A stretch of DNA of 26,813 nucleotides from Pelargonium nanum (lineage: Eukaryota > Streptophyta > Magnoliopsida > Geraniales > Geraniaceae), in assembly GCA_036897485.1 (NCBI GenBank), contig JAYMTF010001056.1, positions 1-26,813 on the forward strand, given 5' to 3'. Every line of letters begins with the position of its first letter. Position 1 is the stretch's first letter. The notes below the pieces were generated by a model. It was given only the letters and a program-made list of their open reading frames with translations. It ran no database searches and had not been told where the DNA came from. The position numbers and the translations under genes are program-made. Positions 10,018-20,700 of this stretch are shown one piece after another.

Positions 10018-11830
10018 GCAAGGAAAAGGACAAAAATTGATCAGGTTTCATTTCAGACTAGTGCTAAAATGCCCAACCAAATCGCTTATTTTAAGCTGGC
10101 AAACAAACATTTGTTTGGCCAGCTCTAATTTTTTAACTACAGTACATAGAAAATCCAATGGAATATATTACAAAAAAAAAAAAAAAACAAGTAGTTGAAT
10201 AATAGAGACAGACAGTTGTTGAAAGAAATAACTTAGTGAAGCTTTTCAGAACTAAGTCAGGTCTCATAAACTATATAACTGCGCGGTCTTCCTTGATACT
10301 AACTACTATGACTAACTCTATGAAGGTAGGGCTCTTATACAAATTAGGACAAATTAAAAAAGGGGAGTATAAAATTAATTAAAAACCCTCAACATATCTA
10401 ACAGCGCTATAAATCCCAATTTCCTGTCTATGAATTCTATATATGTAATTCTTATGTAATTAAATATATTAGCTTCTTAGTTTCAAGATTATTGTCTTAT
10501 TCCGAGTTCATTGCGTCAGCAACTCGCTTCTAAAGAGTGACCCGTATGTATTTCAAAGTAACATGAAGTATAATTTCAGATCCCATTCTATTGATTAGTG
10601 GAATGAATCATAATCTAAGTAGATCACCCATAATAACACAAATGAAAACAGATTCGCTGCTTATCCATTGAATTCGGACACGCAAAAGACACATGAATCC
10701 TAGATACGATTTGAGATTACAGCTACAAAAAGGTCAGTCTTGGCAATCCAAATCACACATGGGAAGCTGAAGATGAGAAATAAGTGAATCTTTTCGAAGA
10801 AGAAAACCCACTGTTTCATTTGGGTTTGCAGCGTTCTGGTTTCAGATTTAGGACTGCTTTACGAAATTAACTTTTTATTTTATTTTATTATCCTTGTCCA
10901 CACATGTAAAGCCAGAGAAGTTCTATGAGTTTGTACATAACATTAACACAAACTTGTTGCATTCCAAGAAAACAACAAAGAACCACCCTCAAGTGGAATT
11001 GCAGATAAGAAATTGGCTCATTATCAAACCAGAAAGCTAAGAAAAATGTGCAAGAAATTATAAAACATAAATTCAACACCAGTGAATCAAGTAATCAACC
11101 ATCATGTTGTTCTTCAATCATTCATTATGCATATAAGAATTTCCTAGAAAGGATGGTATGCACATAACAACTTGGGCAATAGGTATTTAAGTAAGCAAAC
11201 AAAATTACATCCTAAAGTAACCTTCATAACCAAATCAACATTCCAAGTAGCTAAATTAACATCACAACTCTAATCTTGTCGACGATGTCTTCCATGAAAA
11301 GTGAGGATGACTATAAGTCGCAAAAACAAACATAAAGAAAATATAAATATCATGAGCTAAACTAACAAGTAGGCAGTAGCATGTGAATGTGGGGGTGTTG
11401 TATAGCATATGCTAAAAGGGCAAAGTTGATTAGTTAGGCAACCTAACAAAAAAAATAAAAATTGAAAAATAGATTAACCACTCATAATTATCAGCAGAGC
11501 ATCATTCCAGTTGGACCCAGAAACTAGTTTTGCTTGAAATTTCTAAAAGGAATAGATTATACATGACAAACAGCCCATATGTTCATAAACCAATTTACCC
11601 AATATTAAAAACAGATGAATATTCTCATGACAAAATCATAGCTCATATGAACTTCAAATATCAAAGAAAAGCAAAATTGAAATTGTTCCATCGAAATGTT
11701 GGGGAATGATTTCCAAGCAAGATCAATCCTTATAGAATCAGTTCATTATAAGTTTCATATTTTGCCCAAAAATTGAAAAATTTATGAGTTTCTCAAATGA
11801 TTAAAAAAAGGCATTTTCAATAATAAAATT
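10018..11830. other. AT-rich intronic DNA, nothing recognised
   Basis: The remainder of the inferred SDHAF1 leader intron. There is a poly(A) run at about 10170-10186. No protein similarity, tRNA fold or paired repeat ends were seen on either strand; the short open frames here have no family signature. Confidence 0.55.
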
Positions 11831-11911
11831 CGTATATGGAATAGGAAAGATGAGGTTGTGAGGAAGAAAAGTACCAGATAGAAATATGGATTCAGATCTT
11901 GTTGGCGGTGC

Positions 11912-11941
11912 CTAAGAAGTAGGTGGCTTTTGGTTTCCCAT
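11912..11941 (-). promoter_or_regulatory. Short uORF in the inferred SDHAF1 leader
   Basis: On the - strand an ATG at 11941-11939 opens a 9-codon frame (MGNQKPPTS) closed by TAG at 11914-11912, in the first leader exon about 40 bases before the proposed donor. If the leader is transcribed as inferred, this upstream frame could lower translation of the downstream LYR protein. Nothing shows that it is used. Confidence 0.35.
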
Positions 11942-12159
11942 TTTTAGGGTTCAACAAGTGTTGGGAAGATGTTGAGGTTGAGCTCCGAACATAATAGTAT
12001 TAGAGCCCTTGGATTCGCTGTGGATTTTAAGTCGTCGAAATAGAGAAATTAAATTGTTAGGTAAGACTTATGGAAGGGATGAGGAGGCTTGATTGTGTTT
12101 GTTGGAGTTGTCCCTACTTAAACTGCCAATTTGTTAACTTTGTCTAAAGGGCAAAATGA

Positions 12160-12170
12160 TATATATATAG
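12160..12170 (-). promoter_or_regulatory. Putative TATA box of SDHAF1
   Basis: Read on the - strand, CTATATATATA lies upstream of the proposed leader exon, preceded by CAACCC. Transcription would start near 12130 and give a first exon of about 255 bases to the donor at 11874. The sequence just upstream (beyond 12195) is transposon-derived. The call rests on position and sequence only. Confidence 0.45.
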
Positions 12171-12194
12171 GGGTTGAGGATTCTAAGCTAAAAT

Positions 12195-12460
12195 TAGGCT
12201 AAGCCATCAATGAGATGATGACACCTCATTAAAAATACTGGATCTGGGCGAACCCGAGTAACCCAAGAATAGCGAAGGAATAAATGAGAGCAATCTTCCA
12301 AAAAAGAATCACAAAGTCGACACAGCGTCGACACGTCCGCATGCAAGATACCCCGAGAGCGAAGGAAAGCCAAACATGGAACGCTATTGAGAGCCGCTAG
12401 CCATGAGAAGCTTTAAATTTTAGGAGGAATACCTATCTTCCAAATCAGCTTATAGCATGC
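12195..12460 (-). mobile_element. LINE fragment, zinc-binding (zf-RVT) region
   Basis: Read on the - strand, this stretch gives LIWKIGIPPKI, then SFSWLAALNS, LRSRGIL and CRLCDS, followed after a frame change by EDCSHLFL. This order (W-K-PPKI-SF-W, then C-x2-C, then H) is that of the zf-RVT domain at the C-terminal end of plant L1-type reverse transcriptases. There is an in-frame stop right after PPKI and one frame shift before EDCSH, so it is a dead piece. It sits between the proposed SDHAF1 TATA box and an LTR remnant. Confidence 0.7.
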
Positions 12461-12469
12461 AAATCAAAT

Positions 12470-13520
12470 ATGGGGCGAGCGGAAATATGATGACAGCTAA
12501 TACTTAATGATTGTAGTTCTTGGTTAACCCGGAGAAGACCCCTTGTATTCTCATTGTTATTATAGTATAGAATGGTGGTGGACTTTGTCCCGTAATTTTT
12601 CCTCTTCACACTGAAGAGGTTTCCGCGTAAAAAACTGTGTTGTGGTATTGTGGTTGTTTGTATTTGTTTGTTTTACTATTCGTATTTGTATATCTTCATA
12701 TTGCTTCTAACATATTTCGAGAAAATGATATTTATTCCGTTGCACGAAACATAAACAAATTGGTTTAGGTTGTGTTGAGAGACTGACAGGTTAATTTGAG
12801 ACATAGAAGGCTGACAGGTTAATTTGAGTCTGAGTGTCATTTCTTGTTGTTTTCTCTTTTCTCCAACAACTGGTATCAGAGTTTCTGGTTGAGTGTATTT
12901 TGTTCAGCAAATATGGAAGAAGAAAATAGTGGAAACATGGTGAAGTTTAGTGCCACAAATTATGGGAAATGAAAAACTGTCATGGAAGACCAACTCTATG
13001 ATAAAGACTTATTTGATCCGATAGAGTGCAAAAGTGTTATGGTTGCTTATGTAAAATTTGAAGACCGGAAAGAAGATGAACAAGAAATCTATTTTCTCAT
13101 AATTGAAACTGGTTTTCTTTGAACACTTTGCATAACATTACTTAGGAGACCGATGCATTTATACATTGGAAGAAACTTGAGAATATGTTTAAGCGTAATA
13201 ATGCGCAAAGTCCAAAGCTCTCTTGATTAGAAAGCTTTAAACCCGAAGTATAAGGATGGTCATAGTGTACAAAAGCATTTGAACAAGTTTTAATTTTTTT
13301 TTAATCAATTAGCTAAAAAGGGTATAGTGCTAGAAGATTAGCTACGAGCACTCCCACTATTGAGTTCATTCCCTGACATTGAAAAACTTTGGTTGTGACA
13401 ATTAGTAGCTCAGCACATGAAGAAAAGCTTACAATGAGTAGCTAGATCTTGTTTATGTGGTATCCAAGTTTTGGTTAATGACAGGATTCTGAACGAGGAA
13501 ACTAAAAGAAAAGAGCAAAA
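12470..13520 (+). mobile_element. Fossil Copia (Ty1) LTR retrotransposon piece: LTR end, primer site, gag
   Basis: The LTR portion runs from about 12470 (left edge uncertain) to 12868, where it ends ...CCAACA. Two bases later comes TGGTATCAGAG (12871-12881), the initiator-methionine tRNA primer-binding site typical of plant Copia elements. A Copia gag-like region follows from about 12913, recognisable by KFSATNYGK near its start and ILNEETKRKEQ near its end. The pol genes are missing. It is an old, broken copy with several breaks. The end of its LTR is related to the inverted fragments at 25456-25777. Confidence 0.75.
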
Positions 13521-13529
13521 TTATGACGT

Positions 13530-14200
13530 CTGATCCAATATTGAAAGTGCGAATGCCAAGTACAAAAAAGCTGCATATGCAAGGTGACAGATTTAGATAT
13601 TCAATGAAGGTGATTTGGTGATGGTGTAGCTCCGCAACTAGCGATTCCCTGTCGGCACAATGAACAAGCTGAAGCTGAAAAAATTAGTCTATGTGAAGTT
13701 CTGAATAAAATAAATGACAACGCGTACGTCATTAACTTGTCTCCTAGATGGGCTATCTCGCCAACTTTTAATGTTTTATCTTCGTTTTCCCCTAATGATC
13801 CACACTACCCAAATGCAAACTGGAGGACGAGTTCTTCTAAAAAGGGGCGCCTAATGTAGGAGTAAAAGTTGGTAATCGTGTCGGAATCGCTTGAAATTTG
13901 ACAGGCAGAAAGAGAAAGACAAAATAACTATGTGGTCGTTATAGCTTAGTCATCCGAGATCGTTAAGATATTCAAATTGACGTTTTAAATATTTATTTTC
14001 AATTTTTGTACCTAATGAATATTTTTCTTTTATTTTTGTATTTCAGTTTCTTGCCAAACTGTAAAACTAGAAAAGTCACAACTCTTCACTATTTGTAAGA
14101 CTGTAAATGTGCACTTACTAAGGAGCCTGTAAATTAGCTTCTCATTCTATATTTCAAGCAATCGAAAGTAATAAAGTATTATTCAATAAACTGATTTTTA
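13530..14200 (+). mobile_element. Fossil Ty3/Gypsy fragment: end of integrase and 3' region
   Basis: About 13530-13860 resembles the C-terminal end of a Gypsy integrase: a NAKYKKAA-type motif, then KINDNAYVINL and ISPTFNVL. This is followed by a stretch ending near 14200 that could be 3' untranslated or LTR sequence. It belongs to a different family from the Copia piece immediately upstream, so the two were brought together by insertion and loss. It is a broken fragment with several breaks and looks old. The right edge is a guess. Confidence 0.65.
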
Positions 14201-14700
14201 TTTGTTGCGTCATACATTTTATTAAATTTTAAAATTATATGAATAATTATATTTCAAAAAATAATAATAATGGTAAGCTCAAGTTTATTATGACAAGTTA
14301 CTATAATCCCTAAAGCATTGTTACACAACTTAATGATGACCTCACTTTTTCTTACCCTCCAAATATGGTAGAGAGCACAATACAACAAAATTATTTTCAT
14401 AGTTGAAAATATACTCCGTAGTTAATAATGAAAAAGACCTCTGTATCTGTACTTCAAATTTCCAAGCCACAACTCAAGGGAAGGGGCTTGCCTAACTTCT
14501 CTTTAATTACTATATATGGGCTTCATATAATTTCAGGACAAGAAATACATAGTTCTCAACGTTCATCATTTCATGAATACAAGCCATAAACAACTTACTA
14601 TGTGGTAAAAATACTTACCGGAGGCCCTTACAAAATCACAAAAAATAAGGGCTACAACAACAAAAACAGATGCTACAACCTATATCCACTGCTTCCAAAC
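14201..14700. other. 3'UTR and downstream region of AK-HSDH
   Basis: AT-rich sequence downstream of the AK-HSDH stop codon on the - strand. TTTATT at 14284-14289 reads AATAAA on the - strand and could be its poly(A) signal, but other signals are possible. No other gene seen. Confidence 0.5.
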
Positions 14701-17700
14701 TTATGACGGCGCCCCGAGATACGAGGCGAGACGAAGAATGTCACTGAATATTCCACCAGCTGTGACTTGTGCACCAGCTCCCGGCCCACGGACTATAAGA
14801 GGCTGCTCCTTGTACCTTGTGGTTGTGAAGGCAATTATATTATCAGAACCCGATAGCTGCGCAAATGGATGATCTTTCTTGTACCTTTGCAATTCGACCA
14901 CCCCTTTCTGGTTTACCACATCCACCACCCCAACGTATCTCAAGACCTTCAAATGAGTATTATTGCAATTATCAATATCATGAGTAAACAAGGTTTGTGC
15001 TGAATTTGGGGCTCAATATGAACAAAAGAGATTTCCTTCTTCCTTCACAGGAGATCCCAAGCATTTTAACCGTTAATCCTTTTTATAAAGTATACAAAAA
15101 GTCCAATACGAAATTAATTGAACCCTTTGATTTTCATGTGATGTCCAGATGTTCTTTCAAAAGACCATAAATAACTCCACTCTCCATGGTGAAAATTGAC
15201 AAATGAAATATGTTGGACGGTTTCTTTGAAGAAACAGGTAATTTAGCAAGCCAGAATTAGCCACTATATTTTTTTGGGTCATCTTAGCAGAAATGTTTTG
15301 GAAATACTTACTTCCCCACCATCCTCTGCTTTGTGTTGTTTCTTAGTCATGTCCTGGTCAAATTGTGGCAGCTGCTGCATAAATTCGTCAGCTGATGCAC
15401 TGGCCTGCAGCATATTAACAATCCATCAAAGGTGAATTTAAGCAGAGTGATATGCTATATGATTGGGAAGGGGGAGAGAGGGGAAAACCCCTAATTCTCA
15501 CTCTTAATGGTTCTGGGACAAGGCTCTCAATAGGTATGTCAGATAGTTCCAACTTCAAACCTGATTCTCTCGCAAGAATAATCACCTGCAACATGACAAT
15601 TGCCTTAGAAGCCTGGTCGCCAGTTAATTACAGGATACAGACAAGCTGATAAATAAGGGTACGGAATAAGTATTTTATAGATGTGAATATGTATATATAG
15701 TCAATCATGCCTATTCGTATCAGCTGTTGTGACCTAAGTTACCAGAAAACGCTACCTGAGTAGCAATCTTCGTTCTTAAACGTTTCATTCCAGAACGTGA
15801 AACGCCAAGAACCAAACGCGAAAATCTCCATTCCCGTTGTAAGATCGAGAATTATTCAATTAATTATGTTATTACTGAATGTTTTATGTTGATTATTTTA
15901 TATCTCATAATAATTATTTCATTAAATATTATATTTATTAAATAAATATTTCACATTCCTAATTTAGCATTTCAAACAACGAGATCCAGATCTTATGGTT
16001 GTGTCTTTATATTTCCTGAAGTATAAAAGCAAGAAGACTCGCTCACTGTGGATTTGAATCACAGTGGAGTTACAACAGACCTGTATTTAACTAGAAAAGT
16101 AATTTGAGCTGAATTATTGGTCGAGCTCAGTTGTATGTTCCCTCTAACATTCATGATTATTTCAACTGAAGTATAACTTGTCAGGATTTTCTAGATACTG
16201 CTCTCCAGCATGTGATCATCAACCCCTTGAGGAAAGACAAACCAATTTGGAAGCACGATGCGAAAGGTGTCTTTACTGCAAAAAAAAAAAAAAAAACACA
16301 TGTCTCCTTCAGAACGAAAAATCCTCCCCTTGCTACTCTTGGACCTGATCTGTTTGGCAGTCTCCAACCCCTCCAAAAATTCAGGCATTTATATGGTTGG
16401 CCACTCTTGGTTGTGTTACTACAAAATGCTTCTTGGATACTAGAGGTATTTCATTTCCAATAGCTCAATGCTTTTGTCCTCTGTGTGGCCATTGCTTCGA
16501 AGATGCGGATCACTTGTTGCTAAAATGTCCTAAAGCATGGAAAGTATGGTCGAAGGTTCTTTCTAGGTCGAAAATTCCATGGGCTCTCCCCACCACAGTT
16601 AGTGATCTTCTCACTCAAAGGAATGGTGCATTGAGTGAGAAGATCATGTTCCAAATACAAAACTCATTTTTCCAGAACTTTTTGTTATCTCTCGGAGTAT
16701 CTATTATGCATAAATATTTTTACTTACTAATTTAAAAAAATTTACGTCGTTTTAATTTCACAAGTTATGTTAATCATTATCTTGTCTAGCATCTGATTCC
16801 TTCTATATATACTCTCTTATAGGAGAGTCTTCTACCTAAACTGAAATTGCTTTTCCTCCTTGGAAACTCAGTCCTCTCTATTATTAATAATATTACTTTT
16901 TGCCGATAAAAAACAGAATAATAAGGTTTGGTAAGCCTGAACACTAATTGGGTTGTGGTCCATGTATTCTGTCTACTTTAGTCCATTCGGGGGTGTTATG
17001 TTAATCAATGTCTTATCTAGCATCTGATTCCTTCTATATATACTCTCTTATGGGAGCATCTTGTACCTTAACTGAGGTTGCTTTTCCTCCATGGAAATCA
17101 GTCCTCTATATTATTAATATATATTTATATTACTAATAAGGTTTGGCAAGTTGTTCAAAATTCCACCATGTCCAAATGATACAGAGAACAATATTAGGCC
17201 AACTTTTCAGAGGCACAGCATTATTTCATGGACTAAAGTGTAACTGAAAAGAGAATTAGTCTGACACAGAGAACAATATTAGGCCAACTCTTCAAAGGCA
17301 CTGCATTATTTCATGGACTAAAGTGCAACTAATTAAGAGAGAATTAGTCTGGCAGATAAGAAATGGTAGAAGGTGAATTAATCAAATTATTTAAGTGCAA
17401 TTGCCTACTAATATTATAGGTCAAGCCAAATTCAAGCTTATATGCAAACACAGTATGATGTCTACAAAGCACTTGTTGTTTCCATCCCCAAGTAGCCAAG
17501 GTTGAGCTGATTGAACTTGCATGATAAATACTCCGTGGGTCCCAAAATAAGTGTCCTGTTTTCTTTTTGAGAAGTTTGTTATGTACGAATTACTAATAGT
17601 ATTCCTATAATAAGTTAGTCAGTATCCATTGAGTTTGTTACTACACATGTTCATGGAGTTAAAAGAGGAAATGTACAACATTAACTAACTTCTCCTTAAT

Positions 17701-20700
17701 TTTTCTCAAATAGAAACCATAACTCATTTTGGGATGAGGGCAGTATAAAAGATGAGAATGTGAATTTAATAATATTAGCATAGGATAGCCTAATGGAAAA
17801 AGCCAAGGAGAACGTTGAGTAGCTAGGTTAAGCGTGTTCTTGGAAGTCATTTTTCTGCTGTTTGAGACCAGAACAAACCTTTGCAAGTGACGATTTCAAG
17901 GGATAGCGTTATGATAAAATGGTCTGGAAGCAAAGCAATCATATTTTGATGTTTAATTCTCATTCAAAAGATATTCACACCATACCTTCCTAGCAACATC
18001 AGTTCCAGATAGATCATCTCTGGGATCTGGCTCGGTGTAACCTGCCTGTTTTGCCTCAGCAACTACCTCACTGAATGCTCGTTTTCCTATGAAGTTGTTG
18101 AAAATATAACTCAAGGTACCACTGAAACAAGAAAACAAGGACGTAATGTTAAAAGATATCTGAATCCAAAGAAGATAAAGATTACCAAAGGAAATTGTCA
18201 ACATAAAAACACCTGAAGATGCCTTCAATTCGCAATATTTTATCCCCAGTTTCAAGGAGACCCCGTAAAGTGCTGATAATTGGGAGACCAGCTCCAACAG
18301 TAGCTTCATAAAAGTAGTGTGTGTAGGATTGTCGTTGAAGAGCTCTTAACTTCAAATACTGAGTAAGAAAATACATGTGTCATGAGATCCCTAAGCATAA
18401 TTAACTATTAAGGACAAAAAAGTATAATAATGCATTTGAAACTGATGACTTGATAGTCTTCACAGAACTTGATGAGACTAGACCAGACTAAAAATTCTTC
18501 TGTATTGTGTGAGTAAACTTTGGTGCCCTTGTCATGGTAGGAACAAGAAAAAAAAAATCAACTTCGTGTCTTTTCGTATTTTTACAGATCTTTTCAAGAA
18601 AGAAATCTTGTAACTTGTAACCTTACATGATGACAGGGTGTAAGGAAGAGTTGTAACCTTGTGAACAATGTCTTTCATGGTATAAGGGAACGATGAAATA
18701 GTATTTCTTAATATGAATAATAGACTTATATAAATGGGGGGGTCGATTTCAAGCCATCCAACCAACTTTATTTACAATTAATCAATAGCATTATTAACTG
18801 CTTGGTGTAATATTCTCCCTTGTGCTGTTTACCAAGCTTAGTGAGTGTGATGCATCACTTCTGGTTGACGAGTCCGAGTGTGATTGTATCTATATATCCT
18901 TGATGTGGCTATCCAAGGTGGTGTTTTAACCCGTGAAGAAATACATATATAACAACTACTCTTTAGCAAGTAATATAACTATTCTAACAATTAAGTTCAC
19001 ATAAAAAGCTTTATGTGTGTGTAGTGTGTCTATTGGCTTTTTCAATAAAAGAAACTAAAAGGATTTCTAGTCTAAGTAAAGCCGTGAATATCACATGACA
19101 ACACGATTACCAGCAAGTAGCCTTCTTCACCCAAGCTCTGCATAGCCTCCCAAGCAAACCTCCTCCAGTGTTCCTCTCCGGCGGCAAGAGCCGCCGGAGA
19201 GCCTCTTCTTCTTCTTCTCCTCCTCCTCCTCCCTGATCTCCCCCATTCTCCTTTTTGCTCTTTCAATCTAGCAAAAATTCATTTTTATCTCAACCATTTC
19301 TCTCACTTTTAATCTCCATCAAATTTTTCTTCAACATGAAACCACCTTCCTCCTCTGCTCCTCCACCCGTGCAGCTTCCTACCCTTTTCACCGCAGTCGC
19401 CACCATCAGCATCACCATTTTCCTTCAAGTCATGTGTGCACCGCTACTGATTTTTCAGTTGCTAGCATTTCAAATGGTCTTCTCCGACTTCAAAATGATG
19501 TCATTGCATCTCAATCACAGCGGGCGAACTCGCCTTCTTGTGCACCACTCCACCTCCATAGAGCTTTCATCATCAAAGCTCACGAGCTTTCTCCAACTGT
19601 CCACCTTCTCTGGCTTCTTTTTGCCATTCGGCGATCCTCAACCTGCTAACCTGTTACACAAGCAGCCAGCAGGGCTCTCACTTGGCGCCGGCTTCATGCC
19701 TACCCGAGCTCAATCTTACCTTGCAGGATTGCATAGGTTGCCGCGAGCTGCTGCTTCTCAACCACAGCGGGCGTCTTGCATTCTGGGACTTCAATTCATC
19801 TCCATGCTGGCTCCGGTTCCAGCAACGTTTCACTGCTCTCATGGAGCTTCCAAGCTCAAGTTTCAGTTGATATTAGTGTTTCTTCATTCTTTCCACCGGC
19901 GTCCCTCCGGCGACTTAGTTTCTTCATTCTTTCCACCGGCGTCCCTCCGGCGACTTCGTCTTCATCGTCCAGCGACCTTTCAACTGTCTCGTTTTTCTTC
20001 ATTGGGTGCATTCAAGGAATTTTGACATTGGGAATTACCAATCTCTCTTCCCAATTGTTTCATTATTCCTCTCATTAATTATTGATCATTTTCTAGGTGT
20101 TCATGTTCTAGGTGGTTTAAGGTGACATTAATTCTCTATGTTGGTTGTGGGTTGATGTTTCATTATTTTCTCTTCCCTAAATGGAGTTTCATCCCTCCTC
20201 ATGGTGTATGTACTTTTTATTTTTTCCTTCTTGGAAATAATCAATGAAAAGTACTTAATTGCTGATAAAATAAAATAAAAAAGAAACTAAAGGGCAATTC
20301 AGAACATTAACAGCTGCACTATTACATCTACTGCACGAACAAAAAAAATGTTTAAAATACATCACATTAGGACGAAGAATCAAATAAAAGATTAATTAAA
20401 GAATACAAAACATAAGCAGAAAATAAGCTCAGAAATATAGTAAGGTCATTATATATATACCTGATCAAGCGGTCCTGAGTTGGCCTTTTTATTAGGGGTG
20501 ATTACATGAATTCCTTTCCGCAACCAATCGTTGTAATGGCCGGCAACAACAGAGTCTGCTGTGCAATCTACCAGGACAGTATTCGGAATAAAGTGATTTC
20601 CATGCACATGTTGAACAAACTTTTCCAGATTAGCCACTTCTCCTTTCTCCTTCTGAAGTTCTTTCCATTTAGACAAGTCAATACCCCTATAACAGAGAAA

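Larger units (their letters stand above)
9832..11874 (-). other. Inferred 5'UTR intron of SDHAF1
   Basis: On the - strand, a donor (ATCTG, then GTACTTTTC) lies at 11874 and an acceptor (GTGTTTCAG) ends at 9832, 67 bases before the ATG. This gives a 2043-bp intron in the 5' leader. It contains a hAT MITE at 9901-10009 and otherwise AT-rich sequence without recognisable coding. Long leader introns are common in plant housekeeping genes. No transcript data support the junction, so it is an inference from splice-like sites and the TATA box further upstream. Confidence 0.5.
15586..17985 (-). other. AK-HSDH intron carrying LINE debris and duplications
   Basis: A 2.4-kb intron between the exons ending DVARK and starting VIILARESG. 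The first part in + coordinates (about 15640-16180) is AT-rich with an imperfect CACTGTG/CACAGTG hairpin near 16045 and no recognised element. 16190-16930 is LINE-derived. 16995-17155 and 17181-17352 are duplications. The rest up to 17985 shows nothing else except a short Stowaway-like end near 17531. Confidence 0.75.
19047..20291 (+). mobile_element. 1.2-kb non-autonomous retroinsertion with 13-bp target-site duplication
   Basis: The direct repeat AAAAGAAACTAAA (19047-19059 and 20279-20291) brackets 19060-20278. The right end is an A-rich tail after TTAATTGCTGATAAAA, and TTTTCCTTCTTGGAAA lies just before it. The LINE tail at about 16850-16915 has the same arrangement (TTTTCCTCCTTGGAAA, then TTTGCCGATAAAAAA). 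The body is strongly C/T-rich on the + strand: CTT/CTC triplet runs at 19200-19235, then proline/serine-rich open sequence. No reverse transcriptase, endonuclease or zinc motif is visible. The best reading is an internally deleted L1-type element, or an unrelated RNA mobilised by LINE machinery. It lies antisense within the AK-HSDH intron 18359-20460. Confidence 0.75.

Noticed and set aside
10888-11079. 63-codon open frame on the - strand
   Set aside because: It lies in the inferred SDHAF1 leader intron, with hydrophobic AT-driven composition and no recognised domain; a chance frame.
12871-12884. Possible tRNA-related sequence
   Set aside because: It is the tRNA-complementary primer-binding site of the fossil Copia element, not a tRNA gene.
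16021-16070. TATAAAAG plus a CACTGTG/CACAGTG hairpin resembling a promoter or LTR core
   Set aside because: It is short and isolated, with no transcript unit or paired LTR seen; could be chance.
19072-19266. Arg-rich open frame on the - strand (RRRRRRRRR)
   Set aside because: It is the reverse reading of CTT/CTC triplet runs inside the retroinsertion; composition alone explains it and there is no family signature.
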